Part shown: piece after piece, positions 1 through 11,911 of the stretch | Position numbering within the stretch: the first letter of the stretch is position 1 | How the letters are laid out: each line of letters begins with the position of its first letter | Assembly: GCA_025786725.1 (NCBI GenBank) | Contig: JAHLTZ010000005.1 | Coordinates: 496,001 to 560,000 of the forward strand | From: Syncephalis fuscata | Taxonomy: Eukaryota; Zoopagomycota; Zoopagomycetes; Zoopagales; Piptocephalidaceae | Reading direction: 5' to 3' | Length of the DNA stretch: 64,000 bases | The notes under the pieces: generated by a model | What the model was told of the DNA's origin: nothing | Seen by the model: the letters and a program-made list of their open reading frames with translations, nothing else | Databases searched by the model: none | Translations under genes and position numbers: made by a program

Positions 1-68
1 TTATTAACATTTGGCTAGTTTAATCAGTTGCTCGCGATTAATATTGAACTTCGGTGCCGACTATTTTC

Positions 69-456
69 TTACGATGGCTGTGCCTTTAATTCAATTTGTA
101 TTCTCCAGGGTAAGGTTTGAAGGTACATTCCAGTTCTTGTTATATTTCCATGCTTCTCCATCTGTTGGTCGTTTACTGTTGGCCACGTTAGTGAAGCGAG
201 TACCGCCGTCTACCGCAGCAAAACTGACATCAACTGATGTCATTGAGGCCATATCTCTATTCAGGACATCGTATGCAATGGTTATTGGCTTGCCAATACA
301 GTGGGTGCTATCTTGTGCTGGTGATTCAATCTCAATAGTATCTAGCCTGACAATTAAGTAAAACGTAACATAAAATCAAAACTACTTACCAGCACTGACC
401 CATGGAACAACGGCTAAAACGGTGGCAATGACCAATATTTTTGAGTAGTGCAACAT
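69..456 (-). CDS. Secreted protein, possible Kre9/Knh1-like Ig-type domain (frame-broken, may run off window)
   Basis: Exon 1 (390-456) encodes a clean signal peptide, MLHYSKILVIATVLAVVPWVSA. A GTAAGT intron follows, and exon 2 starts at 341 (acceptor CTAG; the earlier CAG would give an immediate stop). The mature part begins TIEIESPAQDSTHCIGKPITIAYDV, the kind of start seen in fungal Ser/Thr-rich cell-wall proteins with a Kre9/Knh1-type N-terminal domain; this family call is tentative. About 70 codons on, the frame breaks. PYPGEYKL and ELKAQPS then continue in two successive frames, so two single bases seem to be missing near 115 and 90. The model ends at a TAA at 69, or an intron may start at GTAAGA there and the gene may continue left of the window. 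Confidence 0.5.
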
Positions 457-2654
457 GTTGTTAAATGTATAGGTGGCTGTGTTGACAAAAACCAGGTGTG
501 CTTAAAGTAGAGAATGAAAGCGTAAGAAGAGAGAGAGTCTAGTAAGGATTGTTTAAATGTGGTGCTGTAAACAAATCGTATGTTAGTAAGATACCATTTT
601 ATAGGCAATTCGATACATCTTAATCAAACCTATTATATACAGCACATAAGTATTTACTATAAAGGAACAGACCGGGAAGCTTAGTATACAATAAGTTTTG
701 CCGGTATATTACTACATGATGTTATTATTGGAAATATGCTTTATTTAGCATTCCCTTATACTGCAATACATACAGTTATAGGTATACTATTAATACTTTT
801 TTCCCATGGCTTGTCTCGCTTACCGATCACACTACTAAATTAAATAATGCACTAATAATGTAGCCGAAGATATAGCGCAACATTGCGGTTACTAAAATGG
901 CATACGATACATTTTTATGTAAATAAAAAGGAATTGAAAGTGAGCTAACGTTTTATTAATGTATGTAATTATTGTTTGCTTTTATATTTGATTAGCTTCA
1001 GTATTTAATGGGTAGTTATCAAATAAATATAAAAATAACAAATGAGCAATAAAAGAAGGCTCGTCTTGCGTTCGCTATATGATGGTCATGTGCTATGATC
1101 GATGTGCTAAAATATTACTTAATTCTAAATGTTTATTTTTTTTAATTTTACATTAAACACATGCTTAAGTAGTCTTAGTGGCCTTGCTATACCTATTAGT
1201 TACGAATATCACAAAAATAAGGTTAAAGTTAAAACTAAAACACTTTGATGTTCAGTTTATTGAAGATTTATTGTTTGAATATCAAATCAGATCTGTTAGT
1301 TTATTTAATTATAAAATATATCTTGCCGTTCGTGTCTGTCAGCCAATTTTTGGCAACACACTACGCTCATCAAACAAAGATAGATTTTATTAAACAAAAC
1401 TGGCTGTTCAAAAAAACTAAAACTATTTTTGTACATTAAACAAGTTAACCAAAAGCTTGCCAAAAAGCTTAAATCCAAGTTTGATAGTGATGCTACTTTG
1501 GTATTTAGTAACTGATATGCAAGTCATGTAAAGTTTCAAGAACCTATTAGAAATACTCTGGCTTGAAGCGTATATTATAAAAAAGTGGTTTAACGTGCTC
1601 TTAATTGATGAGTATAACAGCTCTAAGCCCTGTGCCACTTGTCAAGCTCAAAATTTAGAAGCATTCAAAATAATCGATAATCCACGTCCGTATTAACATA
1701 AAAATTGTGCAAGAGTAAAGTGCCATGGGCTTTCAGGATACCATAGTTTATAGATTAAATATAAAATAAATATTTTATTCTACCATCTAGATTGTTTGCA
1801 GATGCACAAACCAAAAATTGTAAAAAAGCTTATGAAACTTTTACGGGTGCAAAATTGTGGCATTGTAATTTGGCTGCTGCTTTGAATTTCAAACATATCC
1901 TTGATAGTCTACGATTGAGCGGTATTATACCAGATTGGTTTCAAAAAAGCTGATATTCCTTGGAGTTTATCGACTTTAATAAGATGGCAATTATATAATT
2001 ATTTTTAATAACCGCCACCGATTTCTATTAATATTTTTGGAACGTTTTAAAAACGCTACAACATTTTTCTTCAATTTATTTTACATTCACACTTATGCAA
2101 AGGACTACAATGACTTTGCGGGATCTATTGGTTACAGTAACACATCAATATTTTTAATGATCGAACACCTACGCAACAACAATAAACAATCATGCTTTTA
2201 TTTATACCTCTCATTTGTCTCTCTCTCTCTCTCTCAGTTATAGACGCCATTAATTACATAGGGAATAATGAGTATCAAATAAATGTACGTATTACTTTTA
2301 CATATTTGAATTTTATTATTTGTAATCTATTGTTTAAATCTATAGTATTTTAGCAAACAACTCAGTCGTCAAATCATTTGACAATTTTTTGAATAACAAT
2401 TAATGATGAAATACATTTACTGTGCATCTGTGTAATGCTATATAGATAGATAGAACAATGTCACAAATCAAAATCTATAATGTTCATTTATGCCTTGGTC
2501 AATTCATTATATTTATTTTAAGATGTTGAGCTGAAACAAATATAAAAATCAATATTTAACACTAAATATTTAACTTTACTAATAAATTACAACGCAATGA
2601 ATGTATAAAAAATGTGCACTAAAGCATTAAAGCTAGCCACTATACTAGCTAATA
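457..2654. other. Long intergenic stretch, no gene seen
   Basis: AT-rich sequence with only short random ORFs in all frames and no recognisable protein motif. A (CT)n run lies at about 2219-2236. No repeat family or RNA gene is apparent. Confidence 0.5.
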
Positions 2655-4607
2655 TTAATTACATCCAGACGTAGTTGTCGTTCGACTGTTTATAAAATCT
2701 ATTTCTTGTGCAAGTTTATGATGAGGAAGGTATAGTAGAATACGGCCGGCTGTCGTATAAACATCCATGCTCCACACGGGTCCGATATTTTGCCAGTCCT
2801 CTAGCGCCTTTAACGTCCAGTGTATCTGTCCAGTGTAAATATCTATTGCCACGAGTGTAGTATCACTTCGGTTTGAACAAATTAGCAGTCCTTCTAAGCC
2901 AAACTGGATCTGTGGTCGATAATTGACCGTTAGCGTGTGTAGTACTGTGCCATCGCGTAGACTAAGCAAAAGTAACTCTTCATCGCCAATCGCTGCAACC
3001 CGATTCTGCCACACGCTCGTTACCACGTTATTAACGAATCGATTCGATAGGCAAATTGACCAACGTTCTTTTCCGGTTGATGGCGCGTAACAAGCAATAC
3101 GTGCAATGTCACGAGCACTGTATTGATGCAGTTCATAGTAAGAGCTCCAAACGACCAGAGCATCGTTGGTGAATTCGCTACATGCCGAAGGACCATCTTT
3201 AGGCCGTCCAAGATGAGCTGAAAATTGCTGTGGCTCAACGATACGTCTAATTACTCTCGGTTTATTCAAGTCCCAGACAAAAATATTTGTAATAATATCT
3301 TCCGAAGCAGTGTAACCAGTAGGCGCATCCGTGCTTGTTAGGCCATGCATAAGTGCCGTGGCCAAATCACTAATTTCAGTTTCAGGTAGATTTGGTGTGA
3401 TTAAAGCACATGATAAACCAGGTGCCACCTCACTGGCTAAAAATACCGCTGTGCCATCATAATAGGGAACACATAAATTAATCGGTTCGTTTAAATAAGT
3501 TGGCTGAGTATCCAACCTAGTTGAAGAAATAGTTGGTGCATTTTTATCTAGCTCAGCTATATTCCAACATTCTATAGTTAATGGTGAAGCACTCCATGTA
3601 TACAACACATCAGGTCGTAATATTGTGCGCCATCGCAATCTACTAGCTTTAACATCATACCAGCGCAACGAGCCATCGAGCAATGACCAGATTCGGACCT
3701 GGTCTTGGTTATCAAATAAGAAATGCTGTGCTGTACGCTGGCCACCAACGCCACCCCAGCTCAATGATGACTCAACACCATAAGGAAATTGTAAATGCCA
3801 TTTTTTATCATTAATACGATCATAGATCTGCACACCGGTTCCATTTCGTAATCCAATATGGCCCACGGAAACAAATGTAGGTCGACGACATCGTTCACTT
3901 GTAATGGATGTCACGCTTATATTGGATGAGTTAGCCGTGCTATTTACCAGCGATCTGTTTTGCAACCACCGCATTGTGTCGTAGAAAATGATTGATTCGC
4001 CAGCTTCATTGGTGATAATCGAACTCAATGATTGTGCTGATGATGGGTCATGGCTCAGTTCCATCGATGATGCATTAGATGCGACATTGATCTCTGGTGT
4101 ATCATCATCTGAATAGTTGGTGCTACTTGTACTATTTTCATTATTACTTAGTGTATTTGGCACTTCCAACAGTGATAAGACGGCATTTAATGATGATCGG
4201 AGTGCTGCTGCAGACGCGTCTGGCTGATTTAATGATTTTTTGACTGCACCCATTGGTGGTGGAAATGGCTGGCCACAAGTTGGTGTTCTCCAACGACGGC
4301 CGATAGCCTGTCGCGCGCAAAGAGCTAAAAGCCAACTCGGGGGTAAACCTGCTTTCTTTAACTCAAGCCAGATAAACGACAATAGTTCCGCTTCGGAACC
4401 ATAATTGTAACCAGGATAATAACGCCGATAGTACTTGGCGAATTGACTTTCATTATGCGTGACATCTTCAGGATTGGAGCATATAAGATGACGCCAACGA
4501 CGACAGCTACTAGCTAGCAATATAGCAGTATGTGCATCTGCAATTTCAACTAAATAAAGGGCTAATTCTGGCACTAACGTTCCCAGACGTGATCGCACTG
4601 CCATCAT
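2655..4607 (-). CDS. F-box protein with C-terminal beta-propeller-like repeats
   Basis: Single-exon, intact 650-aa protein. The ATG at 4607 is chosen because the upstream in-frame extension begins only at TTG. Residues about 5-45 (LVPELALYLVEIADAHTAIL, then SSCRRWRHLI) match the F-box pattern (L-P-E-L...S..CR.WR.L), which binds Skp1 in SCF ubiquitin ligases. A serine/asparagine-rich linker follows around residues 140-230. From about residue 255 to the end, recurring strands containing W..G..R, LRWYDVKASRLRWR, IFVWDLNKPRVIRR and YTGQIHWTL look like propeller blades of WD40/PQQ type that would bind substrate. Which substrate is not visible. No frame damage, unlike many genes here. Confidence 0.75.
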   Translation of the reverse strand: MMAVRSRLGTLVPELALYLVEIADAHTAILLASSCRRWRHLICSNPEDVTHNESQFAKYYRRYYPGYNYGSEAELLSFIWLELKKAGLPPSWLLALCARQAIGRRWRTPTCGQPFPPPMGAVKKSLNQPDASAAALRSSLNAVLSLLEVPNTLSNNENSTSSTNYSDDDTPEINVASNASSMELSHDPSSAQSLSSIITNEAGESIIFYDTMRWLQNRSLVNSTANSSNISVTSITSERCRRPTFVSVGHIGLRNGTGVQIYDRINDKKWHLQFPYGVESSLSWGGVGGQRTAQHFLFDNQDQVRIWSLLDGSLRWYDVKASRLRWRTILRPDVLYTWSASPLTIECWNIAELDKNAPTISSTRLDTQPTYLNEPINLCVPYYDGTAVFLASEVAPGLSCALITPNLPETEISDLATALMHGLTSTDAPTGYTASEDIITNIFVWDLNKPRVIRRIVEPQQFSAHLGRPKDGPSACSEFTNDALVVWSSYYELHQYSARDIARIACYAPSTGKERWSICLSNRFVNNVVTSVWQNRVAAIGDEELLLLSLRDGTVLHTLTVNYRPQIQFGLEGLLICSNRSDTTLVAIDIYTGQIHWTLKALEDWQNIGPVWSMDVYTTAGRILLYLPHHKLAQEIDFINSRTTTTSGCN

Positions 4608-4974
4608 CCGGCAACAAAGAGTTATTATGTATGCTAAGTTAGTCCGAATTAGATGATAATAGACAAGTATAAACAAGACTGTTGTATAATGTAATAAAAT
4701 AATGAATTGCTGTTGGATGCAAGCAAGTAATAAGTAATATTATAGGAAAGAAGGGGTAAAGTATACTGAAATAATCAAAGTATGGAGTATTGCAATGAAT
4801 AAGTAACTGGCAAATAAGTAGCCTATTTTATATTATATACGGACAAAGAGTGTAAAGGATGATATTAAAGGAAAACAAGTTTAATCGTGTTTACATGTTA
4901 ATATTACTATTTAAATGAAATAGATACAGCTAATCTGTGTTTTAAATTGGTTCATTGAATATATTTCATTTGGG
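4608..4974. other. Intergenic, no gene seen
   Basis: AT-rich spacer between the 5' end of the F-box gene and the 3' end of the next minus-strand gene. I see no coding or repeat signal. Confidence 0.5.
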
Positions 4975-6883
4975 CTAGATAACTATAGTGGTCTTACGAC
5001 TTGCATGTGTCATTACGGTTTTCGAGCGCTGTAAATTTGATTGAGGCTCAAAGTCGTTATTTTCTTCTCTGTATTTAGCATGGTACCATAGACCAGAAGA
5101 GAGGGGTCTAGGGGCGACTGGCTTTGGTTTTTTGTTGTTGAGCATAGTCTGCTTACTTATGCCTACAATGATGACACAGTGGGCAATGCATACTGCAATA
5201 TCATAGGAAATATAGAGAGCCAAACGACCTGAAGGAGATGTAACCGTTCTGTTAAGAAACCAATTGTATGAAATGGCAAATACCCAGTTGAGACCAAGTA
5301 TACTAGACTGCATAATAAACTATAGTTGTTATTACAAATAACTAGTGTTAGTGTTGGATAGCCGAGATTAGCAGCAACTTACAGAGCCGAGATTCTCACT
5401 TTCCAGCCTTTGTTTACCCTTCATACGTTTGCCACATGCAAATACAATTGCTGATAATCAGTATTAGTCTAGTGTCTGTGTAGTAAATAGTACATGAACT
5501 ACTTACTAAAGTAGGTAAATATTATAATTAGCACAATGGCAGCAATCTGAGGTGCTAAATAGATATCTGCTTGGTGGTTCAAGTAATGCGTGGGAGCTAT
5601 AATGGTCCACAGAAGAACACCACTTAAGAATAGCAAAATAGTAAACAAAAAACCCATAAAGATCCACGTAACAAGTAGATTAGTGTAGGGCATACGCATG
5701 GTCCTATATATCAGACCAATTAAATACAACGTTAATAGATGAAAGTCTATGTAATAGTATCAATCAACTAACCATAGTAAAAGAATCAGCGTAGATTCTA
5801 TGCCTAAAAACGTACTAGCCATACTAGATATAAGAATGTGGAACCGACATACAACATCGCGCAAATAGATGAATTGGTGTAGACAAAGACTAACCATAGT
5901 AAGTAAAACGATAAATATCCGAATTGCTCCATATAGAATTGGCAATTTTGTCAATTTGTATATTGTGTAGAAGCCAAATAAAAGTAAAAAAGAGCTCTAT
6001 GTGTATAGACTAGTAATTAGTTACACATTTACACTAAACAGTTTATTATTCACTTACCATTACCACTATGGTGCACTGTGTTGCTTTATGGCCAGCAGTT
6101 TGAAAAGCTTCATTCCACGGTCCCTCTTCAGGCTCAATCTTTACTCTTGGATCAAATTCACCAAACTCATTTATTGCGTCGTTGAACCATTTTTCAATCC
6201 TCTGACTAGTGTTTTGACTTATTATCACAACAGCTACAGGCTCGCCACCGGAATTGACAAAGTTTGGATGTTCACATTCATAAGTAGCGTTGTTGATCGA
6301 TGCTCTACCTGTTTTCATGATATCTGGAATGGCATTTTGGGTGCTGTTTAATAGAACACCACCAGCGCAATAGGCATCCTCGGGACCACCAGCTGCCTCA
6401 TTAGGTAACGGTGATGGAATAATAATACCACGAATGGGAGGAAAATCCTTTTTCTTTAAATGCTCGTCGCTAGCTAATATTGCGTTTATAACCTATATAT
6501 ACAAATATCAATCAATGTTAATAAATAAATAAATAAAATTGCTAAAATTACAGCGCTGTTATTACCTCAAAGTAAGAAGTACAGCCCATACTCCAAACAC
6601 TTCGTAAATCAGGTACTACAATGGTATTCCGGACATGAGGAACGGCATCTTGATCATTCTTGTTTACATATTCCGTTATCGTACAATTTCTCTTCCATGC
6701 TGGAATCGCCCAAGCAGAAGTATGATTGTAGGAAGCTAGCTCTTTCTGGAAAAAATTGATACTAGGAAGAGGCAGGGTTTTATTTCTCAGCTCATCATAT
6801 AATGTAATCGTAGCGAATACAGGACTGACTATTATAAGTGCTAATAGGCAGCACAATTGCAGCCGTAGAACTACAGAGTACAT
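4975..6883 (-). CDS. Signal-peptide, extracellular-domain, ~7TM membrane protein (receptor-like), family member A
   Basis: Six exons (6566-6883, 6058-6492, 5773-5996, 5507-5703, 5383-5450, 4975-5319) join in phase to 528 aa. The start is the ATG at 6883, which gives MYSVVLRLQLCCLLALIIVSPVFA, a strong signal peptide. The ectodomain (about 25-250) has paired cysteines and N-glycosylation sequons and contains IRGIIIPSPLP. It ends in EEGPWNEAF just before the first hydrophobic segment. About seven TM segments follow (ILYGAIRIFIVLLTMVSL, LLVTWIFMGFLFTILLFL and others), then a basic cytosolic tail. The same layout and the EEGPWN/EQGPWN block recur in the plus-strand gene at 59961-61832, so they form a family. 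A sensor or GPCR role is inference; I do not recognise the family by name. Confidence 0.75.
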
Positions 6884-7732
6884 TATTCTTATGGCCAATG
6901 TTGTAGTATTATAAAGTATGGCTATTAGTTAGATTTTATATAAATTATAAACGATGAATAGCGTCGTCGTTATGATTGTTAGTAGTTTGATATAATAATC
7001 GGTAAATTAGTATTGTGTATCACGATTGATATTATAATAGGCTATGATGGTGGTGGGTGCACAAGTGTGCTAAACAGCAATTGAGTAATAGCAAATGACC
7101 GAGCCTGCGGCACACAGCTAGGTGTTTAAAGAAAGAAATACAGTAGTTGGCTGTGGTGAAAAAACAGCACCAAAGCGATAGATAGAGCGAGATAGTTAGC
7201 GAGAGAGCGAATAAACAGCGATAGAAGACAAAGCGAACCGGCGCTTTTGAGCAAGACAATATAAAACGAACAAACAAACGGCAGAGGCAAGCGTTTGACC
7301 AACCGCATGGTGATATTCATGGCTGCATGATGGTTACACTAACAAGGTGAAAACCTGCAACATCCATGCTTTAGAATGATATGTTGCAACGCTAACGAGT
7401 TTTATAAATAAATTAACAATATTGTTACAATTATTGATGTTGTTATGTTATTTGAATTCAGCAATATGTGCTCATTAAAGTATAAAAACATCAAATATTT
7501 CATTATTTAAATTATAAATGATTTAATAAACAGTCATTATAAAGTGAATTCATTATACGTTGCGTGATCGTTATTGTACTAAAAACCATTTCAGCAGATA
7601 TTAATAAACTATTCACCACGTGATTCTTTAGCAACAATATGCTATGCTTAACATTAAAACATTCAGATTTTTAGACAATGAATATTCTGTTTATTAATTA
7701 AATATAATTATTTAATAATAATGTAATTGCCA
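6884..7732. other. Intergenic, no gene seen
   Basis: Contains the 5' flank of the receptor-like gene and the 3' flank of HIS1. Only short, low-complexity ORFs; nothing else identified. Confidence 0.5.
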
Positions 7733-8809
7733 TTAAACACGACAGTTGTTAATGTTCAAAACGAGAATATCCGTAGCACCAATCTCCTTCAGCTGATCCA
7801 TAATCTCGGCCACCGCTGACTTTAATACCATTGAATTTACCGCTACAAAATCATTATTTTCCAACGTGCTAATAGTGGGTGCAGTACGGCCAGGTGTGAT
7901 TTTTGTTGCCTCGGCCAAACGAGATCGTGCACAGTTATAGTTACAAAGAACGTAGCGTTGTGCCGTAATAACGCCTTCTATACGGGCGGCAAGTTTACGT
8001 ACCAAATCACTATGTTTTGTACGTGGATTGCTAATAAGAATGGCTTCTGTTTCGAGTACGGTAGCAACTTCATGTAAACCCGCTGCTCTCATTGTCTCTC
8101 CAGATTCTGTATAGCAAAATTTAACATGTTGATAAATACTAAAAGTATAATTTGTTGACACGTTACTTACCAACAAGGTCAACTATAAGTAGCGTATAGA
8201 GTTGTTGATCATACACCGTATATAATAAATAGCTAGCCAGTCAATGTATACTCTATTAGGCTGTGCCATTTACTTACCGATACAATCAGCTAAACCAAGC
8301 GCACATGCTGCTTCAACACTGCCACCTACATATTTAATCTCGGTCGGTGATGATGGTGATAGGCCCTGTTGAGCGGCCGTTGCATCCAATCCATCAAAGT
8401 ATCGCTTAGCCAGATTAACAAAGCTGGTTACAACACGTTTGCCAACAAGCGCGTCAACTGAATGTACAGCGTGTGGCCCACGAGCCGGTGCCTGAACCGA
8501 TAGTCGACAGCGGCCAAAGCCTAGCTTCATTACCTCTTCAACCTTGCCGGCCTGTCCCGTCTCTTCGACAATATCACGACCAGTAATGCCCAAGTCAACG
8601 TCACCTTCCCCAACAAACTTGGCAATATCGGCTGCAGGTAGGAAAATCAGCGCAACAGGTAAATTGTGTACCAAAGCAATATCATGTCTTGATCGTCGGT
8701 GGAATTGCACGTCAGCACCGGCCAACAATTTTAAGCAGTGTTCGTGTAGGCGACCCTTTTTTGGAACAGCAAATAGTAGCCGATCAGACAAATCATTAAA
8801 CAAATCCAT
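7733..8809 (-). CDS. HIS1: ATP phosphoribosyltransferase (histidine biosynthesis, step 1)
   Basis: Catalyses ATP + PRPP to phosphoribosyl-ATP, the first step of histidine synthesis. Three exons (8278-8809, 8171-8182, 7733-8106) give 305 aa, the usual fungal length. LLFAVPKKGRLHEHCLKLL, GEGDVDLGITGRDIVEE and YVGGSVEAACALGLADCI are conserved catalytic-domain segments. The C-terminal part is the regulatory ACT-like domain. The 12-nt middle exon encodes VDLV and restores the family motif ADCIVDLVESGETMRAAGL exactly, with GT-AG introns of 88 and 64 nt on either side. All joins are in phase and the frame is intact. HIS1 shows the genome is not animal. No clear Gcn4-type site was noticed upstream. 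Confidence 0.95.
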
Positions 8810-9328
8810 AGTTACGCGTCAATCTTGCACAAATATTTACGAAAGAAGCAGCTGTAAGAAGTGTATATCACTAGTATAGTACTATGAGTGGAGAAAAGGG
8901 GTGGTGGAAGTTGAATGAAATAGATCAGATTGTGTAAAATTAACAAATTTATTAACAGATTTCAATTAAATAAAATTCAAATTTATGGTAATATCTATCT
9001 TTATATAGTGTAATCAATGTGTATAGCAAACATCAAAAGTAATAGTAAAATATGGTCGGTGACACTTCAACTCGTTTAGAACGCCGGCGTTAAAAAGGAT
9101 AGCTATTGTGCACTTAAAACTAAATAAACTAGCTATGATAGTCTATGACCAATATAGCATACTGAAAACGTTTGAAAATGCTATTAAAATAATAAAAGTA
9201 AATATAGTAGCATCTAATATAAAAGAAACCTAAGAGCACATATAGAATCAAAAAAAGCACGCACATTAGGGCGAAGGTAATAATAAAAAGCAGAATGCGA
9301 TGAATGAACAAAAGAATGGTTCGCTAAT
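8810..9328. other. Intergenic, no gene seen
   Basis: HIS1 5' flank and the 3' flank of the next minus-strand gene. The one ORF here (about 9129-9311) is low-complexity hydrophobic sequence in AT-rich DNA and is not supported. Confidence 0.5.
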
Positions 9329-10165
9329 TTAGCGTTCATAGCCGCAAAGTAGTGGCATACACTCCTGTCGAGAATGGTGTCCATCGGCAAATACTTCCAT
9401 TACATCATTACGACGTACATAGCTTGTATAGCCGATAAAGCCACTCAGAGCCAATAGTGAGCCGGTAACCAATCGATCGCCAGACTCAGACTGTGCTTGT
9501 TGGTGTCCAGTATTGAATCCATTGGACTGTCCATTATCATTACCATTATTATTATTATTGTTGTTGTTATTATTATTATTGCCATAACGAGCAATACTAT
9601 TGCCCATAGCATTGACATCAAAAGTAGCAGATCCATCAAGTTGCGATACACTAGCCGTATGAGCCGATGCTTTGTGCATTGCTAGCATACGTTCCCGCCC
9701 TTCTAGCAATGAAAGTACTCTATGCGAATCAGAAAGAGTAGCCTCTAATTCATTTAGCATTCGACTAGCCCGCGCCGCACGCGCTCGTCGTGCTTCAGGC
9801 GTCAAACCACTTTGGTTGGTCATGTTCGATGCAGCAGTCTTTGATGCAGGAGTACGTGAAGAAAGAATGAAACGAAATGCAGATGTGGCTGGATCATACG
9901 GCGAAACAATGGATACTCGTTGCGACGTATGAAACGATACGGATACCGGGTTGTTGGTCATTTTATGTGTAGACGAAGACGCTGTTTTAGCCGGTGATGC
10001 TAAAGTAGGCTTTGTAGCGGTGGGTGGTGCCGTTGCTACCGTCGAGTTCATAGTCACGGCCGGCATACGGGCCAAGACACTGGCATATCGAATAGATACA
10101 CAGCGATTGGCTGCCGTTTTCGATACACAACGTTGTGCACCAATTAGAAAAGATGAGCCTTGCAT
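9329..10165 (-). CDS. Hypothetical protein with mitochondrial-type presequence and C-terminal TM segment
   Basis: Intact single-exon ORF of 278 aa starting at an ATG. The first ~35 residues are basic, Ser/Ala-rich and lack acids (MQGSSFLIGAQRCVSKTAAN), like a mitochondrial import signal. An alanine/arginine-rich helical stretch with coiled-coil character (RRARAARASRMLNELEATL) lies at about 125-160. A pure run of 12 asparagines, coded by a trinucleotide microsatellite, lies at about 195-206. One hydrophobic segment (LVTGSLLALSGFIGYTSYV) near the C terminus could anchor it in a membrane. I do not recognise a family. Codon use and length support a real gene, but function is unknown. Confidence 0.6.
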   Translation of the reverse strand: MQGSSFLIGAQRCVSKTAANRCVSIRYASVLARMPAVTMNSTVATAPPTATKPTLASPAKTASSSTHKMTNNPVSVSFHTSQRVSIVSPYDPATSAFRFILSSRTPASKTAASNMTNQSGLTPEARRARAARASRMLNELEATLSDSHRVLSLLEGRERMLAMHKASAHTASVSQLDGSATFDVNAMGNSIARYGNNNNNNNNNNNNGNDNGQSNGFNTGHQQAQSESGDRLVTGSLLALSGFIGYTSYVRRNDVMEVFADGHHSRQECMPLLCGYER

Positions 10166-11452
10166 GATGAATAAAGCAAGTGCTTGTAGGCGGGTACGAG
10201 TGTGCTTTTATGAAAGTGCTGAGATTGAAGAAAAAGAAAAAGAAAAACGTAACAAGTCACTACTGGATTCAGTGTTGACGGCCACTAATTCAGAGTCTTC
10301 GTTGATGAGTAGAGATTGCGAAAGAAAGAGAGTCTATGGTAGGCAATGCCAATGATGGTTGGTTGGTGGTTAATGTTCAAGGTCTAGGAACGAGTAATGC
10401 GCCTGTCTGGATGATATGTCTATTGTTCCACGAGAGTCACGCTGATCCAACGTGCAAAGGGATGGCTGTTGCCTAGTGCAGAAAAGAGAAAGAGAAAGAG
10501 GATAAAGAATGTAGCTGTACGTGTGTACACACAGGGATGTAGCCGATATTTGCTGCGTTGTTACAAAGTCCGCGCACTTGTATCAAAACAATAAGTAGTT
10601 AAGTAGTTATCGCCTAATTCCGGTGTGAATACGAGTGGGAATAGATAGGATAAAATCAGGGGAGAGAAAGAGCCGGATAAATAGTGTGAGTATAATGAAT
10701 GAGTGAGTGCAATAGCAGAGAACACAATGGAGAGTAAATTATGAATAGCGGAGATTTAGTTTATATTTACTCAATTTCTTGGATACAGATATGCTTGCTA
10801 GATAAGCAAGATTATTGGTGATAGTTTACTGTAGAATGTTGCTTAAAATAAATACAATATTACACCGTGGATGGAAGGTGATAATTTGTAAGGCTTATTT
10901 TATGCAATAAAAGTTACTATTTTTAGATATGACGATATATTAAATTAATAAAGTATTTTTATATTAGATAAGACATTGTTGTTTGATTGTGGAAATGAAT
11001 GAATTGATCTACTAATTGTTCACTCAGTATAATAGTAATAACATAGTAGCCATTATACTAGCTTTATTTATATTGACAAGTATTTAATAAACCAAAAGTT
11101 TAACAAGTGTAGAAATAGGACACCGAACATTGTGATGATTACTGAATCAAAGCGTAAAATGCATAGCGTGCTCAAGTACCAAACTTGCAATATGATATGG
11201 AATTAAAATATGATGGCTGTCAAAAATATACATTAAATAGTTGTAACTAGCATTTTTTATTTATAAAATATGTGCTCGGAAGCTGGCAAGTACTGAAATG
11301 ACACGTGTTAACTAATCGGAATAGTAATAGCCGTGATATGATCAAAAGATCCGAGACTTGTATCTTTATTAACTGGCACCAATCGTACAGGTACCGTTTA
11401 ATTCAACCATCACTTCTACCATCATCATTATCATTATTGTTGTTGCTGTTAT

Positions 11453-11487
<35 letters not shown>

Positions 11488-11540
11488 ATAGTAATAGTAA
11501 TAGTAATAGTAATAGTATCACTATTAGCCATTATAACATT
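10166..11540. other. Intergenic with simple repeats, no gene seen
   Basis: Purine-rich GAAAAA/GAGAAA tracts occur near 10225-10250 and 10480-10500, plausibly in the 5' flank of the minus-strand gene. A (TAG)n run changing into (TAATAG)n lies at about 11455-11516. No coding sequence is supported. Confidence 0.5.
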
Positions 11541-11801
11541 ATGAATCAAGCAAAGTCGCACACAATATTTATTCAACCATCAATGAGTACTAAACAAGTA
11601 ATGGGTCATCCACTACAAGTACTACCACCAAAATGGATACCTATGAACGAAGAAGCAGACGATACATTTGAAGCAGGATTACTATGGAGTTTTCAACATA
11701 ATCCAAATGCATTTACATCGGCACGAAGTACTGTAATGCCATCGGTTGTAGCACGTAGCCGTTTAGCACAATTTACTAGCCATTTAACACCACGTCGTTG
11801 A
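11541..11801 (+). CDS. Small hypothetical protein (86 aa)
   Basis: ATG-started ORF of 86 aa with non-repetitive composition and several conserved-looking polar and aromatic positions (HPLQVLPPKWIPMNEEADD, GLLWSFQHNPNAF) and a basic C terminus ending TPRR. It has no signal peptide, TM segment or known motif. It lies 110 bp upstream of NCS2 on the same strand, just after a trinucleotide microsatellite. It could be a short gene or a chance ORF; composition is better than the random ORFs nearby, so I keep it at moderate confidence. Confidence 0.4.
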   Translation: MNQAKSHTIFIQPSMSTKQVMGHPLQVLPPKWIPMNEEADDTFEAGLLWSFQHNPNAFTSARSTVMPSVVARSRLAQFTSHLTPRR

Positions 11802-11911
11802 TTAAGCAATTGACTGGTACATTATTATTACTTTTATTATTATTATAACAATTTTTTAATAAATATTTGAATTTTGAACTGAATTAAATTTATTTTTTTC
11901 CCATTTTGACA

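Noticed and set aside
1178-1439. Two overlapping short frames in the left intergenic region
   Set aside because: Low-complexity AT-rich translations with no splice context or motif.
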